A stretch of DNA of 64,000 bases, taken from Crossaster papposus. Taxonomy: Eukaryota > Echinodermata > Asteroidea > Velatida > Solasteridae. The position numbers were made by a program, and so were the translations under genes. Each line of letters begins with the position of its first letter. Positions within the stretch are counted from its first letter, which is position 1. The notes under the pieces are model-generated. The model saw nothing but the letters and a program-made list of their open reading frames with translations, did not search any database and was not told the origin of the DNA. The stretch spans positions 682,001 through 746,000 of the forward strand of contig JBAIAA010000117.1 in the NCBI GenBank assembly GCA_037893245.1, read 5' to 3'. Shown piece after piece: positions 51,601 to 61,709 of the stretch.

Positions 51601-51768
51601 TCCAATACTCCCAAATGGTCTATAGCGCTCAATGAGCCTAACAAACACTTTTCGGTTTTGTTCACCATCAGAACCCAAAATTGACTTCCAACACTCCCAA
51701 ATGGTCTATAGGCTTCAATGAGCCTAACAAACACTTTTCGGGGTTTTTTCACCGTCAGAACACAAAAT
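45605..51768 (+). repeat. Domain III higher-order unit U2 (6,164 bp)
   Basis: Relative to U1 it lacks the 944-bp duplication and one 86-bp monomer near 49.1 kb, and it has an extra tail of 950 bp (about 50,819-51,768). The arithmetic closes exactly: 6,244 - 944 - 86 + 950 = 6,164. It carries the TTTTCTTTC marker at about 46,520 and ATACCGCTTAATGAGCC at about 46,751. A single 52-bp junction lies at about 49,634. Confidence 0.9.
50819..51768 (+). repeat. 950-bp tail block present in U2 and U3 but not U1
   Basis: The block has about eleven monomers. It recurs at +5,475 in U3 (50,891/56,366 and 51,582/57,057). It includes the private variants ACTCCCATATGTTC (about 51,350 and 56,825), CGCTCTATGAGCC and GTGCTCCATGAGCC. 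In U1 the corresponding position joins directly to the head of U2 at 45,604/45,605. Confidence 0.85.
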
Positions 51769-54700
51769 AGACTTCCAACGCTCCCAAATGGTCTATAGAG
51801 CTCATTTAGCCTAACAAACACTTTTTGGTTTTTTTCAACGTCAGAACACCAAATGGACATCCAACGCTCCCAAATGTTCTATAGCGCTCAATGAGCCTAA
51901 CAAACACTTTTCGGGTATTTTCACCGTAAGAACACAAAATGGACATCCAACGCTCCCAAATGGTCTATAGCGCTCAATGAGCCTAACAAACACTTTTCGG
52001 TTTTGTTCACCATCAGAACCCAAAATTGACTTCCAACACTCCCAAATGGTCTATAGGCCTCAATGAGCCTAACAAACACTTTTCTTTCTTTTTTCACCGT
52101 CAGAACACAAAATAGACTTCCAACGCTCCCAAATGGTCTATAGAGCTCATTTAGCCTAACAAACACTTTTTGGTTTTTTTCACCGTCAGAACACCAAATG
52201 GACATCCAACGCTCCCAAATGTTCTATAGCGCTCAATGAGCCTAACAAACACTTTTCGGGTATTTTCACCGTAAGAACACAAAATGGACATCCAACGCTC
52301 CCAAATGTTCTATACCGCTTAATGAGCCTAACAAACACTTTTCAGGTTTTTTAACCGTCAGAACACGAAACAGACTTCCAACGCTCCCAAATGGTCGATA
52401 GCGCTCAATGAGCGTAACAAACACTTTTCGGTTTGTCTCACCGTCAAAACACCAAATGGACTTTCAACACTCCCAAATGGTCTATAGCGCTCAATAAGCC
52501 TAACAAACACTTTTCGGTTTTTTTCACCGTCAGAACACAAAATAGACTTCCAACGCTCCTAAATGGTCTATAGCGCTCATTTAGCCTAACAAACACTTTT
52601 CGGTTTTTTCACCATCAGAACACGAAATGGACTTCCAATACTCCCAAATGGTCTATAGGCCTCAATGACCCTAACAAAACACTTTTCGGTTTTTTTCACC
52701 ACCAGAACACCAAATGGACATCCAACGCTCCCAAATTGGTCTATAGCGCTCAATGAGCCTAACAAACACTTTTCGGTTTTGTTCACCATCAGAACCCAAA
52801 ATTGACTTCCAACACTCCCAAATGGTCTATAGACCTCAATGACCCTAACAAAACACTTTTTGGTTTTTTTCACCGTCAGAACACGAAATGGACATCCAAC
52901 GTTCCCAAATGTTCTATAGCGCTCAATGAGCCTAACAAACTATTTTCGGGTATTTTCACCGTAAGAACACAAAATGGACATCCAACGCTCCCAAATGTTC
53001 TATAGCGCTCAATGAGCCTAACACTTTGCCGGTTTTTTAACCCTCAGAACACGAAATAGACTTCCAACGCTCCCAAATGGTCGATAGCGCTCATTTAACC
53101 TAACAAACACTTTTCGTTTTTTTTCAGCATCAGAACACGAAATGGACTTCCAATACTCCCAAATGGTCTATAGGCCTCAATGACCCTAACAAAACACTTT
53201 TCGGGTTTTTTCACCGCCAGAACACCAAATGGACATCCAACGCTCCTAAATGGTCTATAGCGCTCAATGAGCATAACAAACACTTTTCGGTTTTGTTCAC
53301 CATCAGAACCCAAAAATGACTTTCAACACTCCCAAATGGTCTATAGGCTTCAATGAGCCTAACAAACACTTTTCGGGTTTTTTTCACCGTCAGAACACGA
53401 AATGGACTTCCAATACTCCCAAATGTTCTATAGCGCTCAATGAGCCTAACAAACACTTTTCGGTTTTGTTCACCATCAGAACCCAAAAATGACTTTCAAC
53501 ACTCCCAAATGGTCTATAGGCTTCAATGAGCCTAACAAACACTTTTCAGGTTTTTTAACCGTCAGAACACGGAATAGACTTCCAACGCTCCCAAATGGTC
53601 GATAGCGCTCAATGAGCGTAACAAACACTTTTCGGTTTTTCTCACTGTCAAAACACCGAATGGACTTTCAACACTCCCAAATGCTCTATAGCGCTCAATA
53701 AGCCTAACAAACACTTTTCGGGTTTTTTCACCGTCAGAACACAAAATAGACTTCCAACGCTCCCAAATGGTCTATAGCGCTCATTTAGCCTAACAAACAC
53801 TTTTCGGTTTTTCTCACTGTCAAAACACCGAATGGACTTTCAACACTCCCAAATGCTCTATAGCGCTCAATGAGCGTAACAAACACTTTTCGGTTTTTCT
53901 CACTGTCAAAACACCGAATGGACTTTCAACACTCCCAAATGCTCTACAGCGCTCAATAAGCCTAACAAACACTTTTCGGTTTTTTTCACCGTCAGAACAC
54001 AAAATAGACTTCCAACGCTCCTAAATGGTCTATAGCGCTCATTTAGCCTAACAAACACTTTTCGTTTTTTTCACCATCAGAACACGAAATGGACTTCCAA
54101 TACTCCCAAATGGTCTATAGGCCTCAATGACCCTAACAAAACACTTTTCGGTTTTTTTCACCACCAGAACACCAAATGGACATCCAACGCTCCCAAATTG
54201 GTCTATAGCGCTCAATGAGCCTAACAAACACTTTTCGGTTTTGTTCACCATCAGAACCCAAAATTGACTTCCAACACTCCCAAATGGTCTATAGACCTCA
54301 ATGACCCTAACAAAACACTTTTTGGGTTTTTTCACCGTCAGAACACGAAATGGACATCCAACGTTCCCAAATGTTCTATAGCGCTCAATGAGCCTAACAA
54401 ACTATTTTCGGGTATTTTCACCGTAAGAACACAAAATGGACATCCAACGCTCCCAAATGTTCTATAGCGCTCAATGAGCCTAACACTTTTCCGGTTTTTT
54501 AACCCTCAGAACACGAAATAGACTTCCAACGCTCTCAAATGGTCGATAGCGCTCAATGAGCGTAACAAACACTTTTCGGTTTTTCTCACTGTCAAAACAC
54601 CGAATGGACTTTCAACACTCCCAAATGCTCTATAGCGCTCATTTAGCCTAACAAACACTTTTCGGTTTTGTTCACCATCAGAACACGAAATGGACTTCCA

Positions 54701-57243
54701 ATACTCCCAAATGTTCTATAGCGCTCAATGAGCCTAACAAACACTTTTCGGTTCTTTTCACCGTCAGAACACCAAATGGACTTCCAACGCTCCCAAATGT
54801 TGTATAGTGCTCAATGAGCCTAACAAACACTTTTCGGATTTTTTCACCGTCAGAACACAAAATAGACTTCCAACGCTCCCAAATGGTCTATAGCGCTCAT
54901 TTAGCCTAACAAACACTTTTCGGTTTTTTTCAGCATCAGAACACGAAATGGACTTCCAATACTCCCAAATGGTCGATAGCGCTCAATAAGCGTAACAAAC
55001 ACTTTTTGGTTTTTCTCACCGTCAAAACACCAAATGGACTTCCAACACTCCTAAATGGTCTATAGCGCTCATTTAGCCTAACAAACACTTTTCGGGTTTT
55101 TTCACCATCAGCTATAGGCCTCAATGAGCCTAACAAACACTTTTCGGTTTTTCTCACCGTCAGAACACAAAATAGACTTCCAACGCTCCCAAATGGTCTA
55201 TAGGCCTCAATGACCCTAACAAAACACTTTTCGGTTTTTTTTTACGCCAGAACACCAAATGGACATCCAACGCTCCTAAATGGTCTATAGCGCTCAATGA
55301 GCATAACAAACACTTTTCGGTTTTGTTCACCATCAGAACCCAAAAATGACTTTCAACACTCCCAAATGGTCTATAGGCTTCAATGAGCCTAACAAACACT
55401 TTTCGGTTTTTTTTCACCGTCAGAACACGAAATGGACTTCCAATACTCCCAAATGTTCTATAGCGCTCAATGAGCCTAACAAACACTTTTCGGTTTTGTT
55501 CACCATCAGAACCCAAAAATGACTTTCAACACTCCCAAATGGTCTATAGGCTTCAATGAGCCTAACAAACACTTTTCAGGTTTTTTAACCGTCAGAACAC
55601 GAAATAGACTTCCAACGCTCCCAAATGGTCGATAGCGCTCAATGAGCGTAACAAACACTTTTCGGTTTTTCTCACTGTCAAAACACCGAATGGACTTTCA
55701 ACACTCCCAAATGCTCTATTGCGCTCAATAAGCCTAACAAACACTTTTCGGGTTTTTTCACCGTCAGAACACAAAATAGACTTCCAACGCTCCCAAATGG
55801 TCTATAGCGCTCATTTAGCCTAACAAACACTTTTTGGTTTTTTTCACCGTCAGAACACCAAATGGACATCCAACGCTCCCAAATGTTCTATAGCGCTCAA
55901 TGAGCCTAACAAACACTTTTCGGGTATTTTCACCGTCAGAACACCAAATGGACATCCAACGCTCCCAAATGTTCTATAGCGCTCAATGAGCCTAACAAAC
56001 ACTTTTCAATTTGTTTAACCGTCAGAACACAAAATAGACTTCCAACGCTCCCAAATGGTCTATAGAGCTCATTTAGCCTAACAAACACTTTTCGGGTTTT
56101 TTCACGGTCAGAACACGAAATGGACTTCCAATACTCCCAAATGTTCTATAGCGCTCAATGAGCCTAACAAACACTTTTCGGTTCTTTTCACCGTCAGAAC
56201 ACCAAATGGACTTCCAACGCTCCCAAATGTTCTATAGTGCTCAATGAGCCTAACAAACACTTTTCGGATTTTTTCACCGTCAGAACACAAAATAGACTTC
56301 CAACGCTCCCAAATGGTCTATAGCGCTCATTTAGCCTAACAAACACTTTTCGTTTTTTTTCACCATCAGAACACGAAATGGACTTCCAATACTCCCAAAT
56401 GGTCTATAGGCCTCAATGACCCTAACAAAACACTTTTCGGGTTTTTACACCGCCAGAACACTAAATGGACATCCAACGCTCCCAAATGGTCTATAGCGCT
56501 CAATGAGCGTAACAAACACTTTTCGGTTTTGTTCACCATCAGAACCCAAAATTGACTTCCAACACTCCCAAATGGTCTATAGGCTTCAATGAGCCTAACA
56601 AACACTTTTCGGGTTTTGTTCACCGTCAGAACACAAAATAGACTTCCAACGCTCCCAAATGGTCTATAGAGCTCATTTAGCCTAACAAACACTTTTCGGT
56701 TTTTTTCACCATCAGAACACGAAATGGACTTCCAATACTTCCAAATGGTCTATAGGTCTCAATGAGCCTAACAAAACACTTTTCGTTTTTTTTCACCGTC
56801 AGAACACGAAATGGACTTCCAATACTCCCATATGTTCTATAGCGCTCTATGAGCCTAACAAACACTTTTCGGTTCTTTTAACCGTCAGAACACCAAATGG
56901 ACTTCCAACGCTCCCAAATGTTCTATAGTGCTCCATGAGCCTAACAAACACTTTTCGGATTTTTTCACCGTCAGAACACAAAATAGACTTCCAACGCTCC
57001 CAAATGGTCTATAGCGCTCATTTAGCCTAACAAACACTTTTCGGTTTTTTTCACCATCAGAACACGAAATGGACTTCCAATACTCCCAAATGGTCTATAG
57101 CGCTCAATGAGCCTAACAAACACTTTTCGGTTTTGTTCACCATCAGAACCCAAAATTGACTTCCAACACTCCCAAATGGTCTATAGGCTTCAATAAGCCT
57201 AACAAACACTTTTCGGGGTTTTTTCACCGTCAGAACACAAAAT
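51769..57243 (+). repeat. Domain III higher-order unit U3 (5,475 bp)
   Basis: Relative to U2 it lacks 603 bp (seven monomers) in the head, where the offset drops from 6,164 to 5,561. It lacks 172 bp (two monomers) near 53.08 kb, where the offset becomes 5,389. It retains one monomer lost in U2 near 54.6 kb, where the offset becomes 5,475. The sum 6,164 - 603 - 172 + 86 = 5,475 is exact. It carries TTTTCTTTC at about 52,081, ATACCGCTTAATGAGCC at about 52,312 and one 52-bp junction at about 55,109. Confidence 0.9.
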
Positions 57244-57600
57244 AGACTTCCAACGCTCCCAAATGGTCTATAGAGCTCATTTAGCCTAACAAACACTTTT
57301 TGGTTTTTTTCACCGTCAGAACACCAAATGGACATCCAACGCTCCCAAATGTTCTATAGCGCTCAATGAGCCTAACAAACACTTTTCGGGTATTTTCACC
57401 GTAAGAACACAAAATGGACATCCAACGCTCCCAAATGTTCTATAGCGCTCAATGAGCCTAACAAACACTTTTCAGGTTTTTTAACCGTCAGAACACGAAA
57501 TAGACTTCCAACGCTCCCAAATGGTCTATAGAGCTCATTTAGCCTAACAAACACTTTTTGGTTTTTTTCACCGTCAGAACACCAAATGGAAATCCAACGC
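57244..57600 (+). repeat. Truncated head of a fourth Domain III unit
   Basis: From 57,244 the sequence begins like the heads of U2 and U3: AGAGCTCATTTAGCC, then CACTTTTTGGTTTTTTTC, then GGGTATTTTCACCGTAAG at about 57,387. After about four monomers it passes into Domain II-type monomers. The higher-order series is therefore interrupted here. Confidence 0.75.
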
Positions 57601-58987
57601 TCCCAAATGGTCTATAGCGCTCATTTAGCCTAACAAACACTTTTCGGTTTTTTTCACCATCAGAACACGAAATGGACTTCCAATACTCCCAAATGGTCTA
57701 TAGCGCTCAATAAGCCTAACAAACACTTTTCGGTTTTTCTCACCGTCAGAACACCAAATGGATATCCAACGCTCCCAAATGTTCTATAGTGCTCAATGAG
57801 CCTAACAAACACTTTTCGGGTTTTTTCACCGTCAGAACACAAAATAGACTTCCAACTCTCCCAAATGGTCTATAGAGCTCATTTAGCCTAACAAACACTT
57901 TTCGGGTTTTTTTCACCGTCAGAACACCAAATGGACTTCCAAAACTCCCAAACGGTCTATAGGCCTCAATGAGCCTAACAAACACTTTTCGGTTTTTTTC
58001 ACCGTCAGAACACAAAATAGACTTCCAACGCTCCCAAATGGTCTATAGAGCTCATTTAGCCTAACAAATCCTTTTCGGTTTTTTTCACCATCAGAACACG
58101 AAATGGACTTCCAATACTCCCAAATGGTCTATAGAGCTCATTGAGCCTAACAAACACTTTTCGGGTTTTTTCACCGTCAGAACACCAAATGGACATCCAA
58201 CGCTCCCAAATGTTCTATAGTGCTCAATGAGCCTAACAAACACTTTTCGGTTTTTTTCACCGTCAGAACACAAAATAGACTTCCAACGCTCCCAAATGGT
58301 CTATAGAGCTCATTTAGCCTAACAAACACTTTTCGGGTTTTGTTCACCATCAGAACACGAAATGGACTTCCAACGCTCCCAAATGGTCTATAGGGCTCAA
58401 TAAGCCTAACAAACACTTTTCGGGTTTTTTCACCGTCAGAACACAAATTAGACTTCCAACACTCCCAAACGGTCTATAGCGCTCATTTAGCCTAACAAAC
58501 ACTTTTCGGGTTTTTTTCACCGTCAGAACACAAAATAGACTTCCAACGCTCCCAAATGGTCTATAGAGCTCATTTAGCCTAACAAACACTTTTTGGTTTT
58601 TTTCAACGTCAGAACACCAAATGGACATCCAACGCTCCCAAATGTTCTATAGCGCTCAATGAGCCTAACAAATACTTTTCATGTTTTTTAACCGTCAGAA
58701 CACGAAATAGACTTCCAACGCTCCCAAATGGTCAATAGCGCTCAATGAGCGTAACAAACACTTTTCGGTTTTTCTCACTGTCAAAACACCGAATGGACTT
58801 TCAACACTCCCAAATGCTCTATAGCACTCAATAAGCCTAACAAACACTTTTCGGGTTTTTTCACCGTCAGAACACAAAATAGACTTCCAACGCTTCCAAA
58901 TGGTCTATAGCGCTCATTTAGCCTAACAAACACTTTTCGGTTTTTTTCACCATCAGAACACGAAATGGACTTCCAATACTCCCAAAT
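57601..58987 (+). repeat. Return to Domain II-type satellite, then Domain III-type monomers up to the insertion
   Basis: The segment 57,660-58,450 matches 61,521-62,311 at offset 3,861 (57,746/61,607, 58,091/61,952, 58,177/62,038, 58,350/62,211). From about 58.6 kb, Domain III markers reappear (TTTTCATGTTTTTTAACCG at about 58,677 and CTCACTGTCAAAACACCG). No unique DNA is present before 58,988. Confidence 0.8.
58984..58987 (+). repeat. Target-site duplication AAAT, left
   Basis: AAAT directly precedes the element. It corresponds to the AAAT in the satellite box CCCAAATGG, and the same four bases follow the right end. Confidence 0.8.
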
Positions 58988-59020
58988 GTGACCTGTTCCA
59001 ACGAAACCCGGACAAAGTCG
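58988..59020 (+). repeat. Left terminal inverted repeat, 33 bp
   Basis: It starts GTGACCTGTTCCAACG and ends CAAAGTCG. It is the exact reverse complement of 59,365-59,397 over all 33 positions. Complementarity stops at the inner edge (CACA on the left; the reverse complement of the right side reads ACGT). One more T/A pair outside the repeat could also be counted. Confidence 0.95.
58990..59006 (-). other. CENP-B-box-like sequence in the left inverted repeat
   Basis: On the minus strand this reads TTTCGTTGGAACAGGTC. The mammalian CENP-B box consensus is YTTCGTTGGAARCGGGA. The first eleven positions match. Of the nine positions usually considered essential (TTCG, A, CGGG) seven match, with A for C at position 13 and T for G at position 16. 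Binding is not implied. CENP-B descends from a pogo-type transposase, so a match in transposon ends is not absurd, but pogo elements duplicate TA, which is not seen here. Confidence 0.4.
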
Positions 59021-59364
59021 CACAATGTACTCCTGAAGTAATGTCGGGATGGATTTTACCATTTTGAGGTTTTAGGATTTCCTAAGTCACTCACTATTAA
59101 TCTACAATCTCCTCAAATTTGAACAAAATCCGTCTACCAGAAGTGTGTTTTTTTTTGTCAATTTTGTGAAACATTTGTGTACAGAAATAATACGCTTTTC
59201 TGAACTTCAAGGCTGTTTATCTCATAATTAGGTTGTCAGGGTTTTATCACTAAATCCAGACCCCAGGGAAGATAGGGTGGGGGTACATATGTAAATGATA
59301 CATCATTTTAAAGCTGAGAACCAAGATAATTTGAAAAAAAGGAAAATCTCAAAAACTAAAACGT

Positions 59365-59397
59365 CGACTTTGTCCGGGTTTCGTTGGAACAGGTCAC
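59365..59397 (-). repeat. Right terminal inverted repeat, 33 bp
   Basis: It starts CGACTTTG and ends GGAACAGGTCAC, and is the exact reverse complement of 58,988-59,020. Identical ends suggest the copy is not very old, although short inverted repeats can also be kept alike by selection or chance. Confidence 0.95.
59379..59395 (+). other. CENP-B-box-like sequence in the right inverted repeat
   Basis: This is the same 17 bp as in the left inverted repeat, here on the plus strand, with the same eleven-base match and the same two mismatches at essential positions. The two sites are not independent, because the inverted repeats are identical. Confidence 0.4.
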
Positions 59398-59401
59398 AAA
59401 T
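59398..59401 (+). repeat. Target-site duplication AAAT, right
   Basis: AAAT follows the element and is then continued by the remainder of the interrupted monomer, GGTCTATATGCC. Confidence 0.8.
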
Positions 59402-60159
59402 GGTCTATATGCCTCAATGAGCCTAACAAAACACTTTTCGGGTTTTTTCACTGTCAGAACACCAAATGGACTTCAAATACTCCCAAATGGTCTATAGACC
59501 TCAATGAGCCTAACAAACACTTTTCGGTTTTGTTCACCATCAGAACCCAAAATTGACTTCCAACACTCCCAAATGGTCTATGGGCCTCAATGAGCCTAAC
59601 AAACACTTTTCGGTGTTTTTTTACCGTCAGAACACAAAATAGACTTCCAACGCTCCCAAATGGTCTATAGAGCTCATTTAGCCTAACAAACACTTTTTGG
59701 TTTTTTCACCGTCAGAACACCAAATGAACATCCAACGCTCCCAAATGTTCTATAGCGCTCAATGAGCCTAACAAACACTTTTCATGTTTTTTAACCGTCA
59801 GAACACGAAATAGACTTCCAACGCTCCCAAATGGTCGATAGCGCTCAATGAGCGTAACAAACACTTTTCGGTTTTTCTCACTGTCAAAACACCGAATGGA
59901 CTTTCAACACTCCCAAATGCTCTATAGCGCTCAATAAGCCTAACAAACACTTTTCGGGTTTTTTTACCGTCAGAACACAAAATAGACTTCCAACGCTCCC
60001 AAATGGTCTATAGAGCTCATTTAGCCTAACAAACACTTTTCGGGTTTTGTTCACCATCAGAACACCAAATGGACTTCCAACACTCCCAAACGGTCTATAG
60101 GCCTCAATGAGCCTAACAAACACTTTTCGGGTTTTTTCACCGTCAGAACACAAAATAGA
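59402..60159 (+). repeat. Satellite right of the insertion, Domain III-like monomers
   Basis: Monomers carry CAGAACCCAAAATTGAC (about 59,543), TTTTCATGTTTTTTAACCG (about 59,781) and CTCACTGTCAAAACACCG (about 59,877), all typical of Domain III. The first monomer contains the rare TATATGCCTCAATG. Only satellite DNA is seen. Confidence 0.8.
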
Positions 60160-61709
60160 CATCCAACGCTCCCAAATGGTCTATAGAACTCATTTAGCCT
60201 AACAAACCCTTTTCGGTTTTTTTCACCATCAGAACACGAAATGGACTTCCAATACTCCCAAATGGTCTATAGAGCTCATTGAGCCTAACAAACACTTTTC
60301 GGTTTTTTTCACCATCAGAACACGAAATGGACTTCCAATACTCCTAAATGGTCGATAGCGCTCAATAAGCGTAACAAACACTTTTCGGTTTTTCTCACCG
60401 TCAGAACACCAAATGGACCTCCAACGCTCCCAAATGTTCTATAGCGCTCAATGAGCCTAACAAACACTTTTCGGTTTTTTTCACCGTCAGAACACAAAAT
60501 AGACTTCCAACGCTCCCAAATGGTCTATAGAGCTCATTTAGCCTAAAAAACACTTTTCGGTTTTGTTCACGGTCAAAACACGAAATGGACTTCCAATACT
60601 CCCAAATGGTCTATAGACCTCAATGAGCCTAACAAACACTTTTCGGTTTTTTTCACCGTCAGAACACAAAATAGACTTCCAACGCTCCCAAATGGTCTAT
60701 AGAGCTCATTTAGCCTAACAAAAACTTTTCGGGTTTTGTTCACCATCAGAACACGAAATGGACTTCCAACGCTCCCAAATGGTCTATAGCGCTCAATGAG
60801 CCTAACAAACACTTTTCGGTTTTTCTCACCGTCAGAACACCAAATGGATATCCAACGCTCCCAAATGTTCTATAGTGCTCAATGAGCCTAACAAACACTT
60901 TTCGGGTTTTTTCACCGTCAGAACACAAAATAGACTTCCAACTCTCCCAAATGGTCTATAGAGCTCATTTAGCCTAACAAACCCTTTTCGGTTTTTTTCA
61001 CCATCAGAACACGAAATGGACTTCCAATACTCCCAAATGGTCTATAGAGCTCATTGAGCCTAACAAACACTTTTCGGTTTTTTTCACCATCAGAACACGA
61101 AATGGACTTCCAATACTCCCAAATGGTCGATAGCGCTCAATAAGCGTAACAAACACTTTTCGGTTTTTCTCACCGTCAGAACACCAAATGGACCTCCAAC
61201 GCTCCCAAATGTTCTATAGCGCTCAATGAGCCTAACAAACACTTTTCGGGTTTTTTCACCGTCAGAACACAAAATAGACTTCCAACGCTTCCAAATGGTC
61301 TATAGAGCTCATTTAGCCTAACAAACACTTTTCGGTTTTTTTCACGGTCAAAACACGAAATGAACTTCCAATACTCCCAAATGGTCTATAGACCTCAATG
61401 AGCCTAACAAACACTTTTCGGTTTTTTTCACCGTCAGAACACAAAATAGACTTCCAACGCTCCCAAATGGTCTATAGAGCTCATTTAGCCTAACAAAAAC
61501 TTTTCGGGTTTTGTTCACCATCAGAACACGAAATGGACTTCCAACGCTCCCAAATGGTCTATAGCGCTCAATGAGCCTAACAAACACTTTTCGGTTTTTC
61601 TCACCGTCAGAACACCAAATGGATATCCAACGCTCCCAAATGTTCTATAGTGCTCAATGAGCCTAACAAACACTTTTCGGGTTTTTTCACCGTCAGAACA
61701 CAAAATAGA
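60160..61709 (+). repeat. 775-bp (nine-monomer) higher-order repeat, two copies
   Basis: Copies at 60,160-60,934 and 60,935-61,709 align at offset 775 (60,315/61,090, 60,573/61,348, 60,746/61,521). The unit is related to the 862-bp unit of Domain II with one monomer fewer (862 - 775 = 87). The second copy is also the start of the long-range repeat matching 36,550. Confidence 0.85.

Larger units (their letters stand above)
41165..54535 (+). repeat. 82-bp deletion monomer class (GCCTAACACTTTTCCGG), seven copies
   Basis: These monomers lack four bases of the usual CCTAACAAACACTTTT and also read CCGG and TTAACCCTCAG. They occur near 41,211, 42,155, 43,790, 47,454, 49,089, 53,017 (with TTTGCCGG) and 54,478. 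The distribution is three in U1 (one due to the 944-bp duplication), two in U2 and two in U3. The class is confined to Domain III. Confidence 0.88.
1..58987 (+). repeat. 86-bp satellite DNA array, left part (about 700 monomers)
   Basis: The stretch is an uninterrupted head-to-tail tandem array. The window opens exactly at a monomer boundary, and the next monomer begins at 87. Anchors seen in nearly every copy are CAACGCTCCCAAATGG, TCTATAGCGCTC, TAACAAACACTTTTCGG and TCACCGTCAGAACAC, with a run of 5-9 T between the last two. Full monomers are 85-88 bp, the difference lying mainly in the G/T tract. Shorter classes are 52 bp and 82 bp. No monomer is inverted and no unique sequence interrupts this part. 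Consensus G+C is about 41% (35 of 86), with 24 C and 11 G on the plus strand. The pattern is that of a eukaryotic satellite. I do not recognise it as a named family. Confidence 0.97.
58988..59397. mobile_element. 410-bp non-autonomous DNA transposon (MITE-like) inserted in the satellite
   Basis: This is the only non-satellite DNA in the window. Its two ends are perfect 33-bp inverted repeats beginning GTGACCTGTTCC, and AAAT occurs on both sides. Removing the element and one AAAT restores an intact CCCAAATGGTC of the monomer, so the insertion and its 4-bp target duplication are directly visible. The interior (about 344 bp) is A/T-rich, with a nine-T run at 59,148-59,156 and GTCGAC next to the right inverted repeat. 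No transposase-like frame is present, so mobilisation would need an enzyme from elsewhere. Four-base target duplications are known for superfamilies such as Sola, Chapaev and Ginger. I cannot assign this element to any of them. A 34-bp repeat with a 2-bp AA duplication is an alternative reading of the same junctions. Confidence 0.9.

Noticed and set aside
1-58987. CENP-B box within the satellite monomer (around CTTTTCGGTTTTTTTCACC)
   Set aside because: Only the TTCG core matches. The required A and CGGG positions are absent, unlike the partial match in the inserted element's ends.
58781-59062. A 93-codon minus-strand frame that begins inside the inserted element and runs into the satellite
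   Set aside because: It is a chance fusion across the element border. The first ~25 codons come from the inverted repeat and its inner flank, and the rest is satellite.
58988-59397. Assignment of the inserted element to pogo/Tc1-mariner or to a named superfamily
   Set aside because: The duplicated target is AAAT (or AA), not TA, and no transposase is encoded. The ends do not match a family I can name with confidence.
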